From assembly GCA_964613045.1 (NCBI GenBank), contig CAZTFS010000041.1:1-18802 (forward strand): a DNA stretch of 18,802 nucleotides, in the 5' to 3' direction. Below the pieces are notes generated by a model that had not been told where the DNA came from, did not search any database, and saw nothing but the letters and a program-made list of their open reading frames with translations. This DNA comes from UBA1081 sp964613045 (lineage in GTDB: Bacteria > Bacillota > Clostridia > Oscillospirales > Acutalibacteraceae). The position numbers were made by a program, and so were the translations under genes. Below are positions 1 through 7,717 of the stretch, piece by piece; within the stretch, counting starts at the first letter, position 1, and the number at the start of each line of letters is the position of its first letter.

Positions 1-88
1 TAAGATTCAGATTTTCATGTGTCGGAACAATAATTGCTGTTTTATCCGTGTCAAATTCAAGAATAGGGATTTCGTTTTTTATTATCAT
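1..88 (-). CDS. N-terminus of a probable nucleoside phosphorylase-like protein (cut by window edge)
   Basis: Only the first 29 codons are inside the window, and the frame is open to the edge. The ATG at 88-86 is preceded by AAAGGAGA about 8 nt upstream, a strong ribosome binding site. The visible peptide begins MIIKNEIPILEFDTDK and continues to a PTHENL segment. From memory this resembles the N-terminus of PNP/uridine phosphorylase-superfamily proteins of Clostridia; the segment is too short to prove it and no catalytic residue is visible. The gene is the last element of a leader containing a promoter (321-349), a small ORF (178-291) and an intrinsic terminator (112-156), so its expression is probably controlled by premature termination. 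Confidence 0.5.
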   Translation of the reverse strand, partial: MIIKNEIPILEFDTDKTAIIVPTHENLNL

Positions 89-111
89 TGCTCTTTCTCC
101 TTTTAATAAAT

Positions 112-156
112 AAAAAAAATTAACGGTGTAAGTTTCTGCAGCAACTTACACCGTTA
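112..156 (-). terminator. Intrinsic terminator in the 5' leader (attenuator)
   Basis: Read on the minus strand, a perfect 14-bp stem (156-143 with 134-121) closes an 8-nt loop and is followed by A and eight T (119-112). It lies between the leader ORF stop (178) and the ribosome binding site of the gene starting at 88. It would therefore stop transcripts before that gene unless the hairpin is prevented. There is no other gene it could be ending apart from the 37-codon leader ORF. Confidence 0.85.
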
Positions 157-177
157 TAAACATATGGAAATATAATT

Positions 178-291
178 TTATCTGTCCCAATATGAATACA
201 GAGGTATAAGCCTGCCCGGTGATGACTGATAATCACCATGTGCAAGCCACTGCATATCCATATCAAAATTAAAAACAAGATATGTATTCAA
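178..291 (-). CDS. Putative 37-aa leader peptide, TTG start
   Basis: This small ORF begins at TTG (291-289), 9 nt after GAGAGG (306-301), and ends with TAA at 180-178. A start at the internal ATG (261-259 region) is possible but has no Shine-Dalgarno sequence. The peptide starts MNTYLVFNFDMDMQWLAHG and ends with PLYSYWDR, with Trp at 15 and 35. It sits immediately after a consensus promoter and before an intrinsic terminator, the arrangement of an attenuation leader. Minus-strand bases 212-203 (codons 27-30) can pair with the left arm of the terminator at 152-143, over 10 bp including three G-U pairs. A ribosome stalled early would leave that segment free and favour antitermination; one that reaches the stop would cover it. 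I do not recognise the peptide, and the inducing signal is unknown. Confidence 0.55.
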   Translation of the reverse strand: MNTYLVFNFDMDMQWLAHGDYQSSPGRLIPLYSYWDR

Positions 292-320
292 AACAATTTA
301 CCTCTCTTTATATTTTTGTC

Positions 321-349
321 AATATAACACATCATTTTTTATTTGTCAA
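321..349 (-). promoter_or_regulatory. Sigma-A type promoter of the leader/phosphorylase unit
   Basis: The -35 TTGACA (349-344, perfect consensus) is separated by 17 nt from the -10 TATATT (326-321). The predicted start is near 314, only a few bases before the ribosome binding site of the leader ORF. Confidence 0.85.
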
Positions 350-399
350 GTATTTTCAATAAATAATTCTTCTGATAATATCGTATACTTATAGCCGTT

Positions 400-430
400 T
401 TCCCTGCCTCGAAAGAGGTGGGGAATTTTT
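400..430 (+). terminator. Orphan plus-strand hairpin with T5 tail
   Basis: An 11-bp stem (400-410 with 415-425, two G-U pairs) closes a GAAA tetraloop and is followed by TTTTT on the plus strand. No plus-strand gene lies upstream in the window. On the minus strand there is no T tract after the stem, so it is a poor terminator for the gene ending at 494. It could be a leftover of a lost plus-strand gene or a structured element of another kind. Confidence 0.45.
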
Positions 431-467
431 ATATCATCTATAATTTTTCGATAAAATTTATATACCA

Positions 468-486
468 CGCCCACATTACGCCCACA
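468..486. repeat. Short direct repeat CGCCCACA x2
   Basis: Two copies of CGCCCACA (468-475 and 479-486) are separated by TTA in an otherwise AT-rich stretch just past the 3' end of the gene at 494. The base composition stands out from the flanks. The function is unknown; recombinase attachment-site arms are one possibility, but no integrase gene is present. Confidence 0.4.
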
Positions 487-493
487 CCTGTTA

Positions 494-1483
494 TTAAACC
501 GCTTCTGTTGAAATTTTATTTGTATCTATATCATAAATGTAAATATTTTTTTCATCGACTTCCCAGTTTGCTCCTTCTGCGACAGTTGCTTTTATTAATT
601 TGCCGTCGGTGATCTTATAGATATTTCGGGTATCCGCAACATAAACGAATTCTTCTGAAAATTTGACATATTCAGGTTTTATTTCTCCGATACTGCAGGT
701 ATTTTTACCATTATAATCACAGGAATACAAAGTCGGTGAATTAGCTGAAGAAATGTAATAAACAACGTTTTCTGTTATAAAAAAATCTGATACCAATATG
801 TTCGTAACAACAGAGAAATTCTTGCATTTTTTATCAAACCGAATAAGCTCACCAAAAAAATTAACAAAGAAAATAAACTTATCGGTTTCGGCAAGTTTGT
901 TTATACCGTCATAAATACCATACGCATCTTCTGTATCATATTTTTTTAACAGATCTTCTCTTTCCGTATACGTATGTATGCCTGAACTGTTAAGCCAATA
1001 TTTACCCGAATTCATAAGCATTGTAAAAGTATTATTGCTGACAAGTTGTATGCCGAGGATGTTTTCAATTCCTAAAAAACCGTTTGAATTTGTTACTCCT
1101 TTATATGTGTAAATTTTTACTTTTTCATAAGTATCAACATTAAAAGAACAGCAAATCATTCCGCCTGTCGTTGAATCAGTGCAAATATAATACAAAGTAT
1201 TCCCTTGAGGCTTCAGTAAAATAAGAGGTTTTTTTTCAATGTCAAATACCGAATCTGCAAGTGTATACGAACTGAAAGATTGTTTATCATAAATTACGAT
1301 AGAATTCTTTTGACAAACCGCAAGATAATCAGTCAGATTAATAAAAATATTTGCACTGTTATTATTTTCAAAATAATTATAAATTCGTTCTTCAGGAAAA
1401 TCAGGTTTTGTTATAAAATATACTGATGTGACAGCTGTTACAAAAACAGCAATAACCAATATTACAGAAATGAATTTTTTCAT
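494..1483 (-). CDS. Membrane-anchored extracytoplasmic protein, probable beta-propeller
   Basis: The protein has 329 residues. A short Lys-rich N-terminus is followed by one hydrophobic segment (about residues 4-24), with no lipobox Cys and no clear signal-peptidase site, so it is likely anchored to the membrane and exposed outside. The rest is a string of short beta-strand-like blocks with repeated patterns such as NTLYYICTD, VVYYISSA, EFVYVADT and KNIYIYDID. These suggest a propeller like DUF5050/YncE-type sensor proteins; this is inferred from pattern only. AGAGG lies 7 nt upstream of the ATG. It is the last gene of the ABC operon, 12 nt after the second permease, so it may be an accessory or substrate-sensing subunit. 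No catalytic motif is visible. Confidence 0.6.
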   Translation of the reverse strand: MKKFISVILVIAVFVTAVTSVYFITKPDFPEERIYNYFENNNSANIFINLTDYLAVCQKNSIVIYDKQSFSSYTLADSVFDIEKKPLILLKPQGNTLYYICTDSTTGGMICCSFNVDTYEKVKIYTYKGVTNSNGFLGIENILGIQLVSNNTFTMLMNSGKYWLNSSGIHTYTEREDLLKKYDTEDAYGIYDGINKLAETDKFIFFVNFFGELIRFDKKCKNFSVVTNILVSDFFITENVVYYISSANSPTLYSCDYNGKNTCSIGEIKPEYVKFSEEFVYVADTRNIYKITDGKLIKATVAEGANWEVDEKNIYIYDIDTNKISTEAV

Positions 1484-1495
1484 GGTTCAACCTCT

Positions 1496-2605
1496 TTATC
1501 TGAATATGCGTCGCCGTGTCCACAAGACAAAATTGACTGTTATCATTGACAAAATTATAATAAATATGATTATAAAGTATATTTGGAGCTGTTCTCCGGT
1601 AAACGCATTAATAAAAATCTCTCCGTTCTCGGCAACATCAAGACTTCCTTTTTCGGTAGCAGAAAAATAACCTACGGCAGTAAGCAGAGAAGAAGGTATA
1701 GGTATCAGATACCTTTCCCATACCGAAGAAAGAACATATCCCGGAATATATGCTGTAACAAGACTGAGAAACATTGTGTAGAGTGATGATTTTAAAATCT
1801 GACCCATTAGCATTGTCAGCAATGTCAGGTAAACATAGCCTGCAGTTTTGATAATGCTCAAATAAACATAAGCAGACAAAAGCGGCAATTCCCACGGTGT
1901 AAATTCAAAAATTTCTGCAGTATTCAACGGATTATCGAAACCGTCAAGTCCGAAAAACACTTTTGCAATAAAAAATCTGCCGGCAAAAATCAAAATGGGG
2001 ATAAGAATTGACAATAAACATGAAATTCCTATCTGAACCGAGATCAATTGAGATTTTCCGTTTTTTGCAGAAAACTTAAGCCTGTTTATTCCGATTTCTT
2101 CATCATAAACAGTAAGTGCAATTATCATAAGAATAATTACAATCACCATGGTGAAATCAATTCCGCCGTTTCCGATCAATACGTCCCATACAGTTGAATC
2201 TGCAAGATACTGACCGTTGTCCAAGGCATCGTAATAAGCATTAATAAATCTGTTAAAGCCATCCGTACCTTTCATTTTTTCTTTCAGGTCTGCCAATTCG
2301 GCTTTATACTCTTCAACAGTTATTTCATTTCGGACAAATCGAATTGCCAATTCTTCTTTTAACGTTTCATTGTAATATCTTTCTTCAATTTCAGCCTCTA
2401 TAAGACTGATTTTATCATCTGTAAGCTCTCCGCTGTATTTGATCATATATGTCTTGTAGATCTCAACAGAATCAGCATCAAGGTCAATTCTGTTTTCAAG
2501 CGAAACACAAAAACTTACAATATCAAAAACAATCAACAAAATGAGCACAACAACAAAACTACGTTTTACAAACAATTTGTAAAGTTCACTTAAAATCAGT
2601 TTCAT
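1496..2605 (-). CDS. ABC-2 type transporter permease (second subunit)
   Basis: The protein has 369 residues from the ATG at 2605. That start is chosen over the in-frame GTG at 2614 because AGAGG sits 8 nt upstream of it and the GTG lies within that site. The topology is that of an ABC-2 permease: TM1 at about 17-35, a charged extracytoplasmic loop of about 110 residues, TM2 at about 151-168, then four further membrane segments (about 190-213, 242-268, 274-293 and 342-361). After TM2 comes the cytoplasmic motif EEIGINRLKFSAKNGK, comparable to ENETGMLALMRSTPMGR in its sister permease and typical of the helix that contacts the ATPase. It overlaps the upstream permease by ATGA. Together the two probably form a heterodimeric channel with the ATPase at 3780-4646. 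Substrate unknown. Confidence 0.8.
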   Translation of the reverse strand: MKLILSELYKLFVKRSFVVVLILLIVFDIVSFCVSLENRIDLDADSVEIYKTYMIKYSGELTDDKISLIEAEIEERYYNETLKEELAIRFVRNEITVEEYKAELADLKEKMKGTDGFNRFINAYYDALDNGQYLADSTVWDVLIGNGGIDFTMVIVIILMIIALTVYDEEIGINRLKFSAKNGKSQLISVQIGISCLLSILIPILIFAGRFFIAKVFFGLDGFDNPLNTAEIFEFTPWELPLLSAYVYLSIIKTAGYVYLTLLTMLMGQILKSSLYTMFLSLVTAYIPGYVLSSVWERYLIPIPSSLLTAVGYFSATEKGSLDVAENGEIFINAFTGEQLQIYFIIIFIIILSMITVNFVLWTRRRIFR

Positions 2606-3783
2606 TTTATGCACCTCTTTGCCCTTGAATTTGTATTATTAAGCAGATTTATAAATACCGATAATATGCATACAAATAAAGCTGTACATATGAAAGATAT
2701 AACATATCTGAAAACAGGAGTATCAAAAACGTTTACCACGTTGAATGAAGAAAACATATCCCTGCATAAAAGCATATTAATCGGATTGATAAGATTTAAA
2801 TAATCAAGAACACCGCCGCTGTATACACTCATAAACATAAAGCATATACAAACAACAAAATCTGCCACAAAAACCATATATGCTTTTTTTAACAATGAAG
2901 AAAAAACACATGATATAAGGGCAAAACAAACAAATCCCAAATATTTCAGTAATGATGATAAAATAATGAAATTTCCGATTGAAATAATCAACGGAGAATA
3001 TTCAAAACTGCTCATGCTGTATACGGGATTAGCTATTCCCCGAAGTCTCAGGCACCAAAGGAACATAAGAAGATCACAAACAAAGAAAAGCATACAGACT
3101 GCACCTGTGTATATCACCATTGCTGTTTGCTTGGCGTTGCTTAACCGCAATCTTCCCATAGGAGTGCTTCGCATAAGCGCAAGCATTCCTGTTTCATTTT
3201 CACCTGCATAAAGAGATGCGGTACAAAGAAAAACGATCAGCAGAATAAGAAAAGAAGAAAAATCATAACCGAAATACGTATCATAGGCATCAACATTATA
3301 AAATGAGCTTATCTGACGGGCTGAATATGTATCGTTGACAAGCTGAGCCTTTTTTATAAGATACTCATTACCTTTCTGTTTATATATTTCAAGCTGTTCA
3401 TTATTTTTTTCAATCAGCTCGTCTATCCTGTCGCTGTATGCATTTGCGTTTTCTATTGAATTTAAAAGATTGGTCGCAAGGGACAGATCTCCGTAGGAAT
3501 TCAGATAATAAAATGACAGCTCTTCACTTTCTCCGCTGATAACAGACTGTAGCTTTTGCGTATATTCATAAAGCCAATTTGTTTTATCGGCAGATATGAT
3601 GCCTTCGACTTCTTTATACAATTGCCATTGGGCTTCATTCACGTCAAGATTGTATTTATCATGATATTTATCGTTTGTCTGATAAATATTAAACGCATTT
3701 GCAAATAAAAGCAGAATGGTAACGATCAGCAGAATTTTATTTGAGAAAAGCTTTTTTAACTCGTGAAAAATAAGACTGTTCAT
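2602..3783 (-). CDS. ABC-2 type transporter permease (first subunit)
   Basis: The protein has 393 residues. TM1 is at about 15-34, followed by a long extracytoplasmic loop (about 35-172) rich in Glu, Lys and Tyr with coiled-coil character near 110-150. Then come TM2 (about 176-193), a cytoplasmic segment ENETGMLALMRSTPMGR (195-211), and four more membrane helices (about 221-245, 264-297, 301-322 and 357-381). The loop and motif match lantibiotic/bacitracin-type and other ABC-2 permeases. The ATG at 3783 overlaps the ATPase stop as ATGA, with AGGGG upstream, and its own stop overlaps the next permease as ATGA, so the three are translationally coupled. Whether it exports a peptide, lipid or drug is not readable from sequence. 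Confidence 0.8.
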   Translation of the reverse strand: MNSLIFHELKKLFSNKILLIVTILLLFANAFNIYQTNDKYHDKYNLDVNEAQWQLYKEVEGIISADKTNWLYEYTQKLQSVISGESEELSFYYLNSYGDLSLATNLLNSIENANAYSDRIDELIEKNNEQLEIYKQKGNEYLIKKAQLVNDTYSARQISSFYNVDAYDTYFGYDFSSFLILLIVFLCTASLYAGENETGMLALMRSTPMGRLRLSNAKQTAMVIYTGAVCMLFFVCDLLMFLWCLRLRGIANPVYSMSSFEYSPLIISIGNFIILSSLLKYLGFVCFALISCVFSSLLKKAYMVFVADFVVCICFMFMSVYSGGVLDYLNLINPINMLLCRDMFSSFNVVNVFDTPVFRYVISFICTALFVCILSVFINLLNNTNSRAKRCIK

Positions 3784-4646
3784 AGCGTCATTTCCCCTGC
3801 ATGATACAGAAAAACATCCTCAAGACCGGGTGTGATGTGTACTGCGCTCGGATGCGGTTTTTCGTCGGATACAATACGTATAAAGTATTTATTATCTTCC
3901 CTGTGCACATTGCTTATTTTGTAACCGGTAATTATTTTTTCAATACTTTCATTCTCAACCACAAGTTGCCACACGCTGTCACTTATCTCATCGCAAAGTT
4001 TTTCGGGTGTATCATTTTTACAAAGTCTGCCATTGTGAAGCAGGATCACTCTGTTTGCAATATATTCAATATCGGGAACAATATGTGTCGCAAGAATAAC
4101 GGTTCTGTCTGCAGATATCTCCGAAACAAGATTTCTGAAACGAATTCGTTCTTTCGGATCAAGTCCGGCAGTAGGCTCATCAAGAATCAATATCTGTGGA
4201 TCATTAAGCAAAGCCTGTGCGATCCCGATACGCTGAAGCATACCGCCTGAAAATGCACCGATTTTTGTTTTTCTGTTTTCTGCTAAATTTACAAAATCCA
4301 ACAGCTCACTTATTTTTTTATCAAGACCTTTTTTTATGCCCTTTAATGCCGCAATATATCTGAGGAATTCTTCTGCTGTGTAATTCTTATAAAACTTTGG
4401 ACTTTGAGGCATGTAACCTAAAGTTTCGAGATAACCGGAATTGCGGTTTCTGATATCAACACCGTTATACAATACACAACCGTCAGTAGGTGCAAGCGAA
4501 GTGACCAGTATATTGATAAGCGTTGTTTTGCCTGCTCCGTTTGCACCTAACAATCCGTAAATCCCGTTATTCAAAGTGAGACTTACATTATCAAGAGCTT
4601 TCTTTTTGCCGTAATATTTGGTTATATTTCTGATTTCAATACTCAT
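3780..4646 (-). CDS. ABC transporter ATP-binding protein
   Basis: The protein has 288 residues from the ATG at 4646, which has AAGGTG 5-6 nt upstream; a longer reading frame to 4745 lacks any such support and would overlap the previous gene. It has a full nucleotide-binding domain: Walker A GANGAGKT (34-41), Q-loop Gln81, signature FSGGM (132-136), Walker B ILILDEP (152-158), D-loop GLDP (161-164) and switch His188. Residues 200-288 form the extra C-terminal domain common in ABC-2 exporters. The short signature-linked region and the two ABC-2 permeases directly downstream place it in the CcmA/YxlF/BcrA-type group. It overlaps the upstream lipoprotein gene and the downstream permease gene by 4 nt each (ATGA), implying fixed stoichiometry. 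Confidence 0.92.
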   Translation of the reverse strand: MSIEIRNITKYYGKKKALDNVSLTLNNGIYGLLGANGAGKTTLINILVTSLAPTDGCVLYNGVDIRNRNSGYLETLGYMPQSPKFYKNYTAEEFLRYIAALKGIKKGLDKKISELLDFVNLAENRKTKIGAFSGGMLQRIGIAQALLNDPQILILDEPTAGLDPKERIRFRNLVSEISADRTVILATHIVPDIEYIANRVILLHNGRLCKNDTPEKLCDEISDSVWQLVVENESIEKIITGYKISNVHREDNKYFIRIVSDEKPHPSAVHITPGLEDVFLYHAGEMTL

Positions 4647-5818
4647 TTTATCACCTTGAGAACATATACAGAGGACTGATTGAGCACATACGGATCCATT
4701 GCACCGGCATCGTGGGTGTAAGTAATACAATAAATATTGTTCCATGCATCCAGTTTTGAAGTATCGATTGTAAGATTTACCGTTGTCTGTTTTCCCTTTT
4801 CCATTTTTACATCAGCATAATATTTACCGTCAAATGCAGGAATGAGCTCATCATTAACATACAGACTCAGACGCTGCGTTGTTCCGGGTTTTCCGCTCAT
4901 TGCAATCGTCAACGGATAAGATACAGATGCTTGAGCCTCAATTATCGGAGTAAACAACAATGTTTTATAAATGTCATCATCTCTGTATACAATTTTTTCG
5001 AGCTCATTATATATAACCATCTGACACAATTCTTCGGTTTCGTTTCTTGCCGTAAAATGTTTTCTGAGATTTGTTGAATAATTCCCTATTGTTACATTTT
5101 TATATGAAGAATTGACCGAGACTGAGTTTGTTGAATCACTGTTCATAACAAAATCAGCAGGTAAAGTATTACTGAGTTCATGATCTGAACCGGAATAACT
5201 GTAATCATCCTGCGTTATTTTTGTCTGAGTTGAACTGATCGTTGCATTGCAAAATTGAAGGACATCACCTGCTTTTCCGATATTCGGTCTTAGCATTATT
5301 TTCAAAACTTTATTTTCGCCTGCTGAAAGACTGACTTTATGCATTATTGCGTAACCGGTCACATTCCCGCCGTGTTCAACCTTTATGTCCTGATACACGC
5401 CGTTAAGCGTAAAACCAATATTATATTCAGTTGCGGTTGATGAGCCTATCTGATAATAAAACACAAAGTCTCCTCCATTATAAATAAGAGGTGAAAAACA
5501 ATCGGGATCATCGGGAGAAAGAAACATTGCCGACGCCGCAACATTTGAATTTTCCAGTTTTTTAATATAATCTTCAACAGACAATTCAGTTTTTGATTCT
5601 GCAGAATCAGATGCTCCGCCTAAATTCTTCATATCAACTGTAGCGAAAGCATTAGTATTTGATGTTTCCTGAACCTCTGACATGCTTTCAGTTTCAAGTT
5701 CCTGTTCGTAAACAATACTTGTATCATCTTCTGCTGTTTTTGTCTGATCTGTCGTTGAGCATCCGCAAAAAAGAAAAATAACGGAAAGACAGACACAAAA
5801 TAATTTCAATGATTTCAT
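4643..5818 (-). CDS. Lipoprotein of an ABC-2 transporter operon
   Basis: The protein has 391 residues from the ATG at 5818, supported by GGAGG 8 nt upstream; the in-frame GTG at 5848 would bypass that site. The N-terminus is a lipoprotein signal peptide (MKSLKLF..., hydrophobic 6-18) with the probable lipidated Cys20 in FLFCGCSTT. An acidic and Ser/Thr-rich linker follows (about 21-75). The remaining 300 residues are beta-rich with repeated short strands, consistent with one or two immunoglobulin-like domains; there are few Cys and no enzyme motif. It is first in the operon and overlaps the ATPase gene by ATGA. It may capture substrate or stabilise the permeases outside the cell. I do not recognise a named family. 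Confidence 0.65.
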   Translation of the reverse strand: MKSLKLFCVCLSVIFLFCGCSTTDQTKTAEDDTSIVYEQELETESMSEVQETSNTNAFATVDMKNLGGASDSAESKTELSVEDYIKKLENSNVAASAMFLSPDDPDCFSPLIYNGGDFVFYYQIGSSTATEYNIGFTLNGVYQDIKVEHGGNVTGYAIMHKVSLSAGENKVLKIMLRPNIGKAGDVLQFCNATISSTQTKITQDDYSYSGSDHELSNTLPADFVMNSDSTNSVSVNSSYKNVTIGNYSTNLRKHFTARNETEELCQMVIYNELEKIVYRDDDIYKTLLFTPIIEAQASVSYPLTIAMSGKPGTTQRLSLYVNDELIPAFDGKYYADVKMEKGKQTTVNLTIDTSKLDAWNNIYCITYTHDAGAMDPYVLNQSSVYVLKVIK

Positions 5819-5869
5819 AGAAAAAACCTCCGTCAGTATATTTTTCACTAAATAACATTGCGTTCATTA

Positions 5870-5900
5870 ATTATATCGCATGAAGAATGAGCTTTGTGAA
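5870..5900 (-). promoter_or_regulatory. Possible promoter of the lipoprotein-ABC operon
   Basis: A consensus -10 TATAAT (5875-5870) lies 51 nt upstream of the start codon. The best -35 candidate is TTCACA (5900-5895) at a non-ideal 19-nt spacing, so the promoter may be weak or activator-dependent. Confidence 0.5.
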
Positions 5901-5938
5901 AAATCTGCGGAGCTTATGAATGAATATCTGCTGAACAA

Positions 5939-5968
5939 CTGAAGATATACAGCTCGGGATATCTTCAG
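5939..5968. repeat. Perfect inverted repeat, 10-bp arms
   Basis: CTGAAGATAT (5939-5948) and ATATCTTCAG (5959-5968) flank the 10-nt spacer ACAGCTCGGG. No T tract follows on either strand, so it does not look like a terminator. It lies upstream of both divergent promoters and may be a regulator-binding site. Confidence 0.5.
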
Positions 5969-6153
5969 AAACGAGATAAAAACAGAAAAATCAAAAAAAA
6001 GAAACAAACGAACCGAATTATTTTATATTTGATTAATTTCAATCAATATGCATTCTGTAGCACTTAAATTTAAAAGATTGTTTACCGTCAAATGTGCTGT
6101 ATTCTCCATACCGGTCGAATATCACATTTTTTTAAGTTAAAAAATTAAATATC

Positions 6154-6182
6154 TTGAAATATAAAATAACGGCTGATATAAT
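6154..6182 (+). promoter_or_regulatory. Extended -10 promoter for the GH95 remnant and Nudix gene
   Basis: The -35 TTGAAA (6154-6159), a 17-nt spacer and the -10 TATAAT (6177-6182), preceded by TGA, make an extended -10 promoter. It lies 33 nt upstream of the start codon at 6216. The intact promoter implies that the region is still transcribed and can serve the Nudix gene. Confidence 0.85.
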
Positions 6183-6215
6183 AGGGCTACAAGAAAACAA
6201 ACAGGTTGTGAAAAC

Positions 6216-7680
6216 ATGTCAACAATGCTATGGCACAATGAATTTAAAGATGACTGGATGTGGGCGTTACCTTTAGGTAACGGCAGAATCGGTGCAATGC
6301 AGTACGGAAACCCGCAATGCGAACAGATTGAGATTAACGAAGAATCCTTATGGAGCGGCAGGCAAAAATGCTCGCCTTCCCGCTAACCTTCAGGGAATCT
6401 GGTGTCACGGTTTCAGACCGCCCTGGGGAAGCGATTTCCACACTAATATCAATCTGCAGATGAATTACTGGCCTGCAGGCTGTGCAAACCTTTCCGATAC
6501 GGAAAAACCTTTTATTAATTTCATGAAAATGGTAAGCTCCTTTGGTGAAAAGACAGCAAAAGATCTTTTTGGTGCAAAGGGCTGGGTAATAAATCATACT
6601 TCGGATGCCTTCGGCAGAACAGGTGTACACGACAGCGTTGACTGCGGATTTTTTCCGATGGCAGGTCCGTGGCTGTGCCTGAATCTCTGGGAGCATTATG
6701 AATACACCGGTGATAAAGAATATCTTGAAGAAATTTATCCCCTTCTCAAAGGTGCATGCGAATTTGTCAAAGACTATCTTATCGAAGATAAAAACGGTCA
6801 GCTTGTAACATCACCGTCCAATTCTCCCGAAAACAGGTTTTATTATACAGATGTGAACGGTAAAAAAAAGGACAGCATGCTGACACACGGTGCAACAATA
6901 GATTTTCAGATTATCGATGCACTTTTCACCCGTACTGCTTATGCCTGCGGCTTGCTGGAAGATGATGCAGATTTTGTAAAAAGCCTTGAAGCTGTCATGA
7001 GCAAGCTTCCGCCGATGCGTGTTAGTGAGCGTTACGGAACAGTTCGGGAATGGATAAAAGATTACGAGGAAACCGAACCGGGACACCGCCATATTTCTCA
7101 GCTGTTCGGACTTTACCCCGCTGACATAATCAATGAACAGAATACTGAGATCTACGAAGCGGCAAAGAAAACCATTGCCCGCAGAATAGAAAACGGCGGC
7201 GGTGCTACAGGCTGGTCAAGAGCATGGACTGTCTGCTTCTATGCAAGGCTCAAGGACGGCAACAATGCAGAAAAACACATCAGCTATCTTTTGAAAGAAT
7301 GCACTGCATATAATCTGTTTGACATTCATCCGCCATTCCAGATAGACGGCAATTTCGGAGGTGTTGCAGGTATTACGGAAATGCTTATTCAAAGTCACCT
7401 TGGCACAACGGATAACCGTATTATTGAGCTTCTGCCTGCACTCCCCGACTCTTGGAAAAACGGAAGAATCAACGGCGTTAAAGCAAGAGGAAACTTCACC
7501 TTTGACATTGAATGGAAAAACGGAAAGTTAATTGCTGCAACAGTTTATGCCGCAGCAAGCGGCACATTGAAGCTCAAGCTCAATGACCGTACAGACACTC
7601 CCAAGGAAAACTGTCTTATCGAAAACGGAATTCTGAAAGCCGAAATGTCTGCAGGCGAAATTCTCAGATTCACATTCTGA
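6216..7680 (+). pseudogene. GH95 alpha-L-fucosidase-type gene with internal frameshifting deletion
   Basis: The ATG at 6216 opens a frame encoding a typical GH95 N-terminus (LWHNEF..., ALPLGNGRIGAM, then INEESLWSGR) that ends at a TAA at 6384-6386 after 56 codons. In another frame, from about 6361 to the TGA ending at 7680, comes the C-terminal half of the same family, starting GKNARLPANLQGIW. It keeps the residues corresponding to the known catalytic set of Bifidobacterium AfcA: the two Asn in TNINLQ (codons at 6445 and 6451), the Glu in SPENR (6829) and the Asp in QIDGNFGG (7345). The junction falls inside GGCAGGCAAAAATG. Full-length GH95 enzymes are about 750-800 residues, so roughly 250-300 residues (the rest of the N-terminal beta-sandwich and the linker to the barrel) are gone. 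No signal peptide is present. The downstream piece has no ribosome binding site, so activity is unlikely. An assembly error is possible. Confidence 0.85.
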
Positions 7681-7717
7681 GCAAACAAAAAAAATTTATA
7701 CAAAAAAGGATCAAGCT

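Larger units (their letters stand above)
5819..6215. other. Divergent intergenic region (397 nt)
   Basis: This AT-rich region between the minus-strand ABC operon and the plus-strand GH95 remnant holds no credible ORF. It contains the -10 for the leftward operon (5870-5875), a 10-bp-arm inverted repeat (5939-5968), a small palindrome TTGATT-n6-AATCAA (6029-6046) that could be an operator, and a strong rightward promoter (6154-6182). I saw no regulator gene or RNA gene in it. Confidence 0.7.

Noticed and set aside
160..300. Known riboswitch class upstream of the gene at 1-88
   Set aside because: I could not match the conserved core of a purine, guanidine, preQ1 or THF riboswitch. The Shine-Dalgarno plus ORF arrangement favours a translated leader, although a new RNA class is not excluded.
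3801..4250. 149-codon plus-strand open frame opposite the ABC ATPase gene
   Set aside because: It is fully antisense to a gene with all ABC motifs, has no ribosome binding site, and its peptide matches nothing recognisable.
4646..4745. Longer N-terminus of the ABC ATPase reaching to 4745
   Set aside because: It would overlap the lipoprotein coding region by about 100 nt. The ATG at 4646 has a good ribosome binding site and the ATGA overlap.
6355..6386. Programmed frameshift joining the two GH95 frames
   Set aside because: There is no convincing slippery site or stimulatory structure, and joining the frames would still lack some 250-300 family residues. A deletion explains it better.
6292..7680. 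A free-standing 462-residue GH95 protein starting at GTG 6292
   Set aside because: The first 23 codons are the wrong frame of the real N-terminus, there is no ribosome binding site, and the family N-terminus lies in the other frame from 6216.
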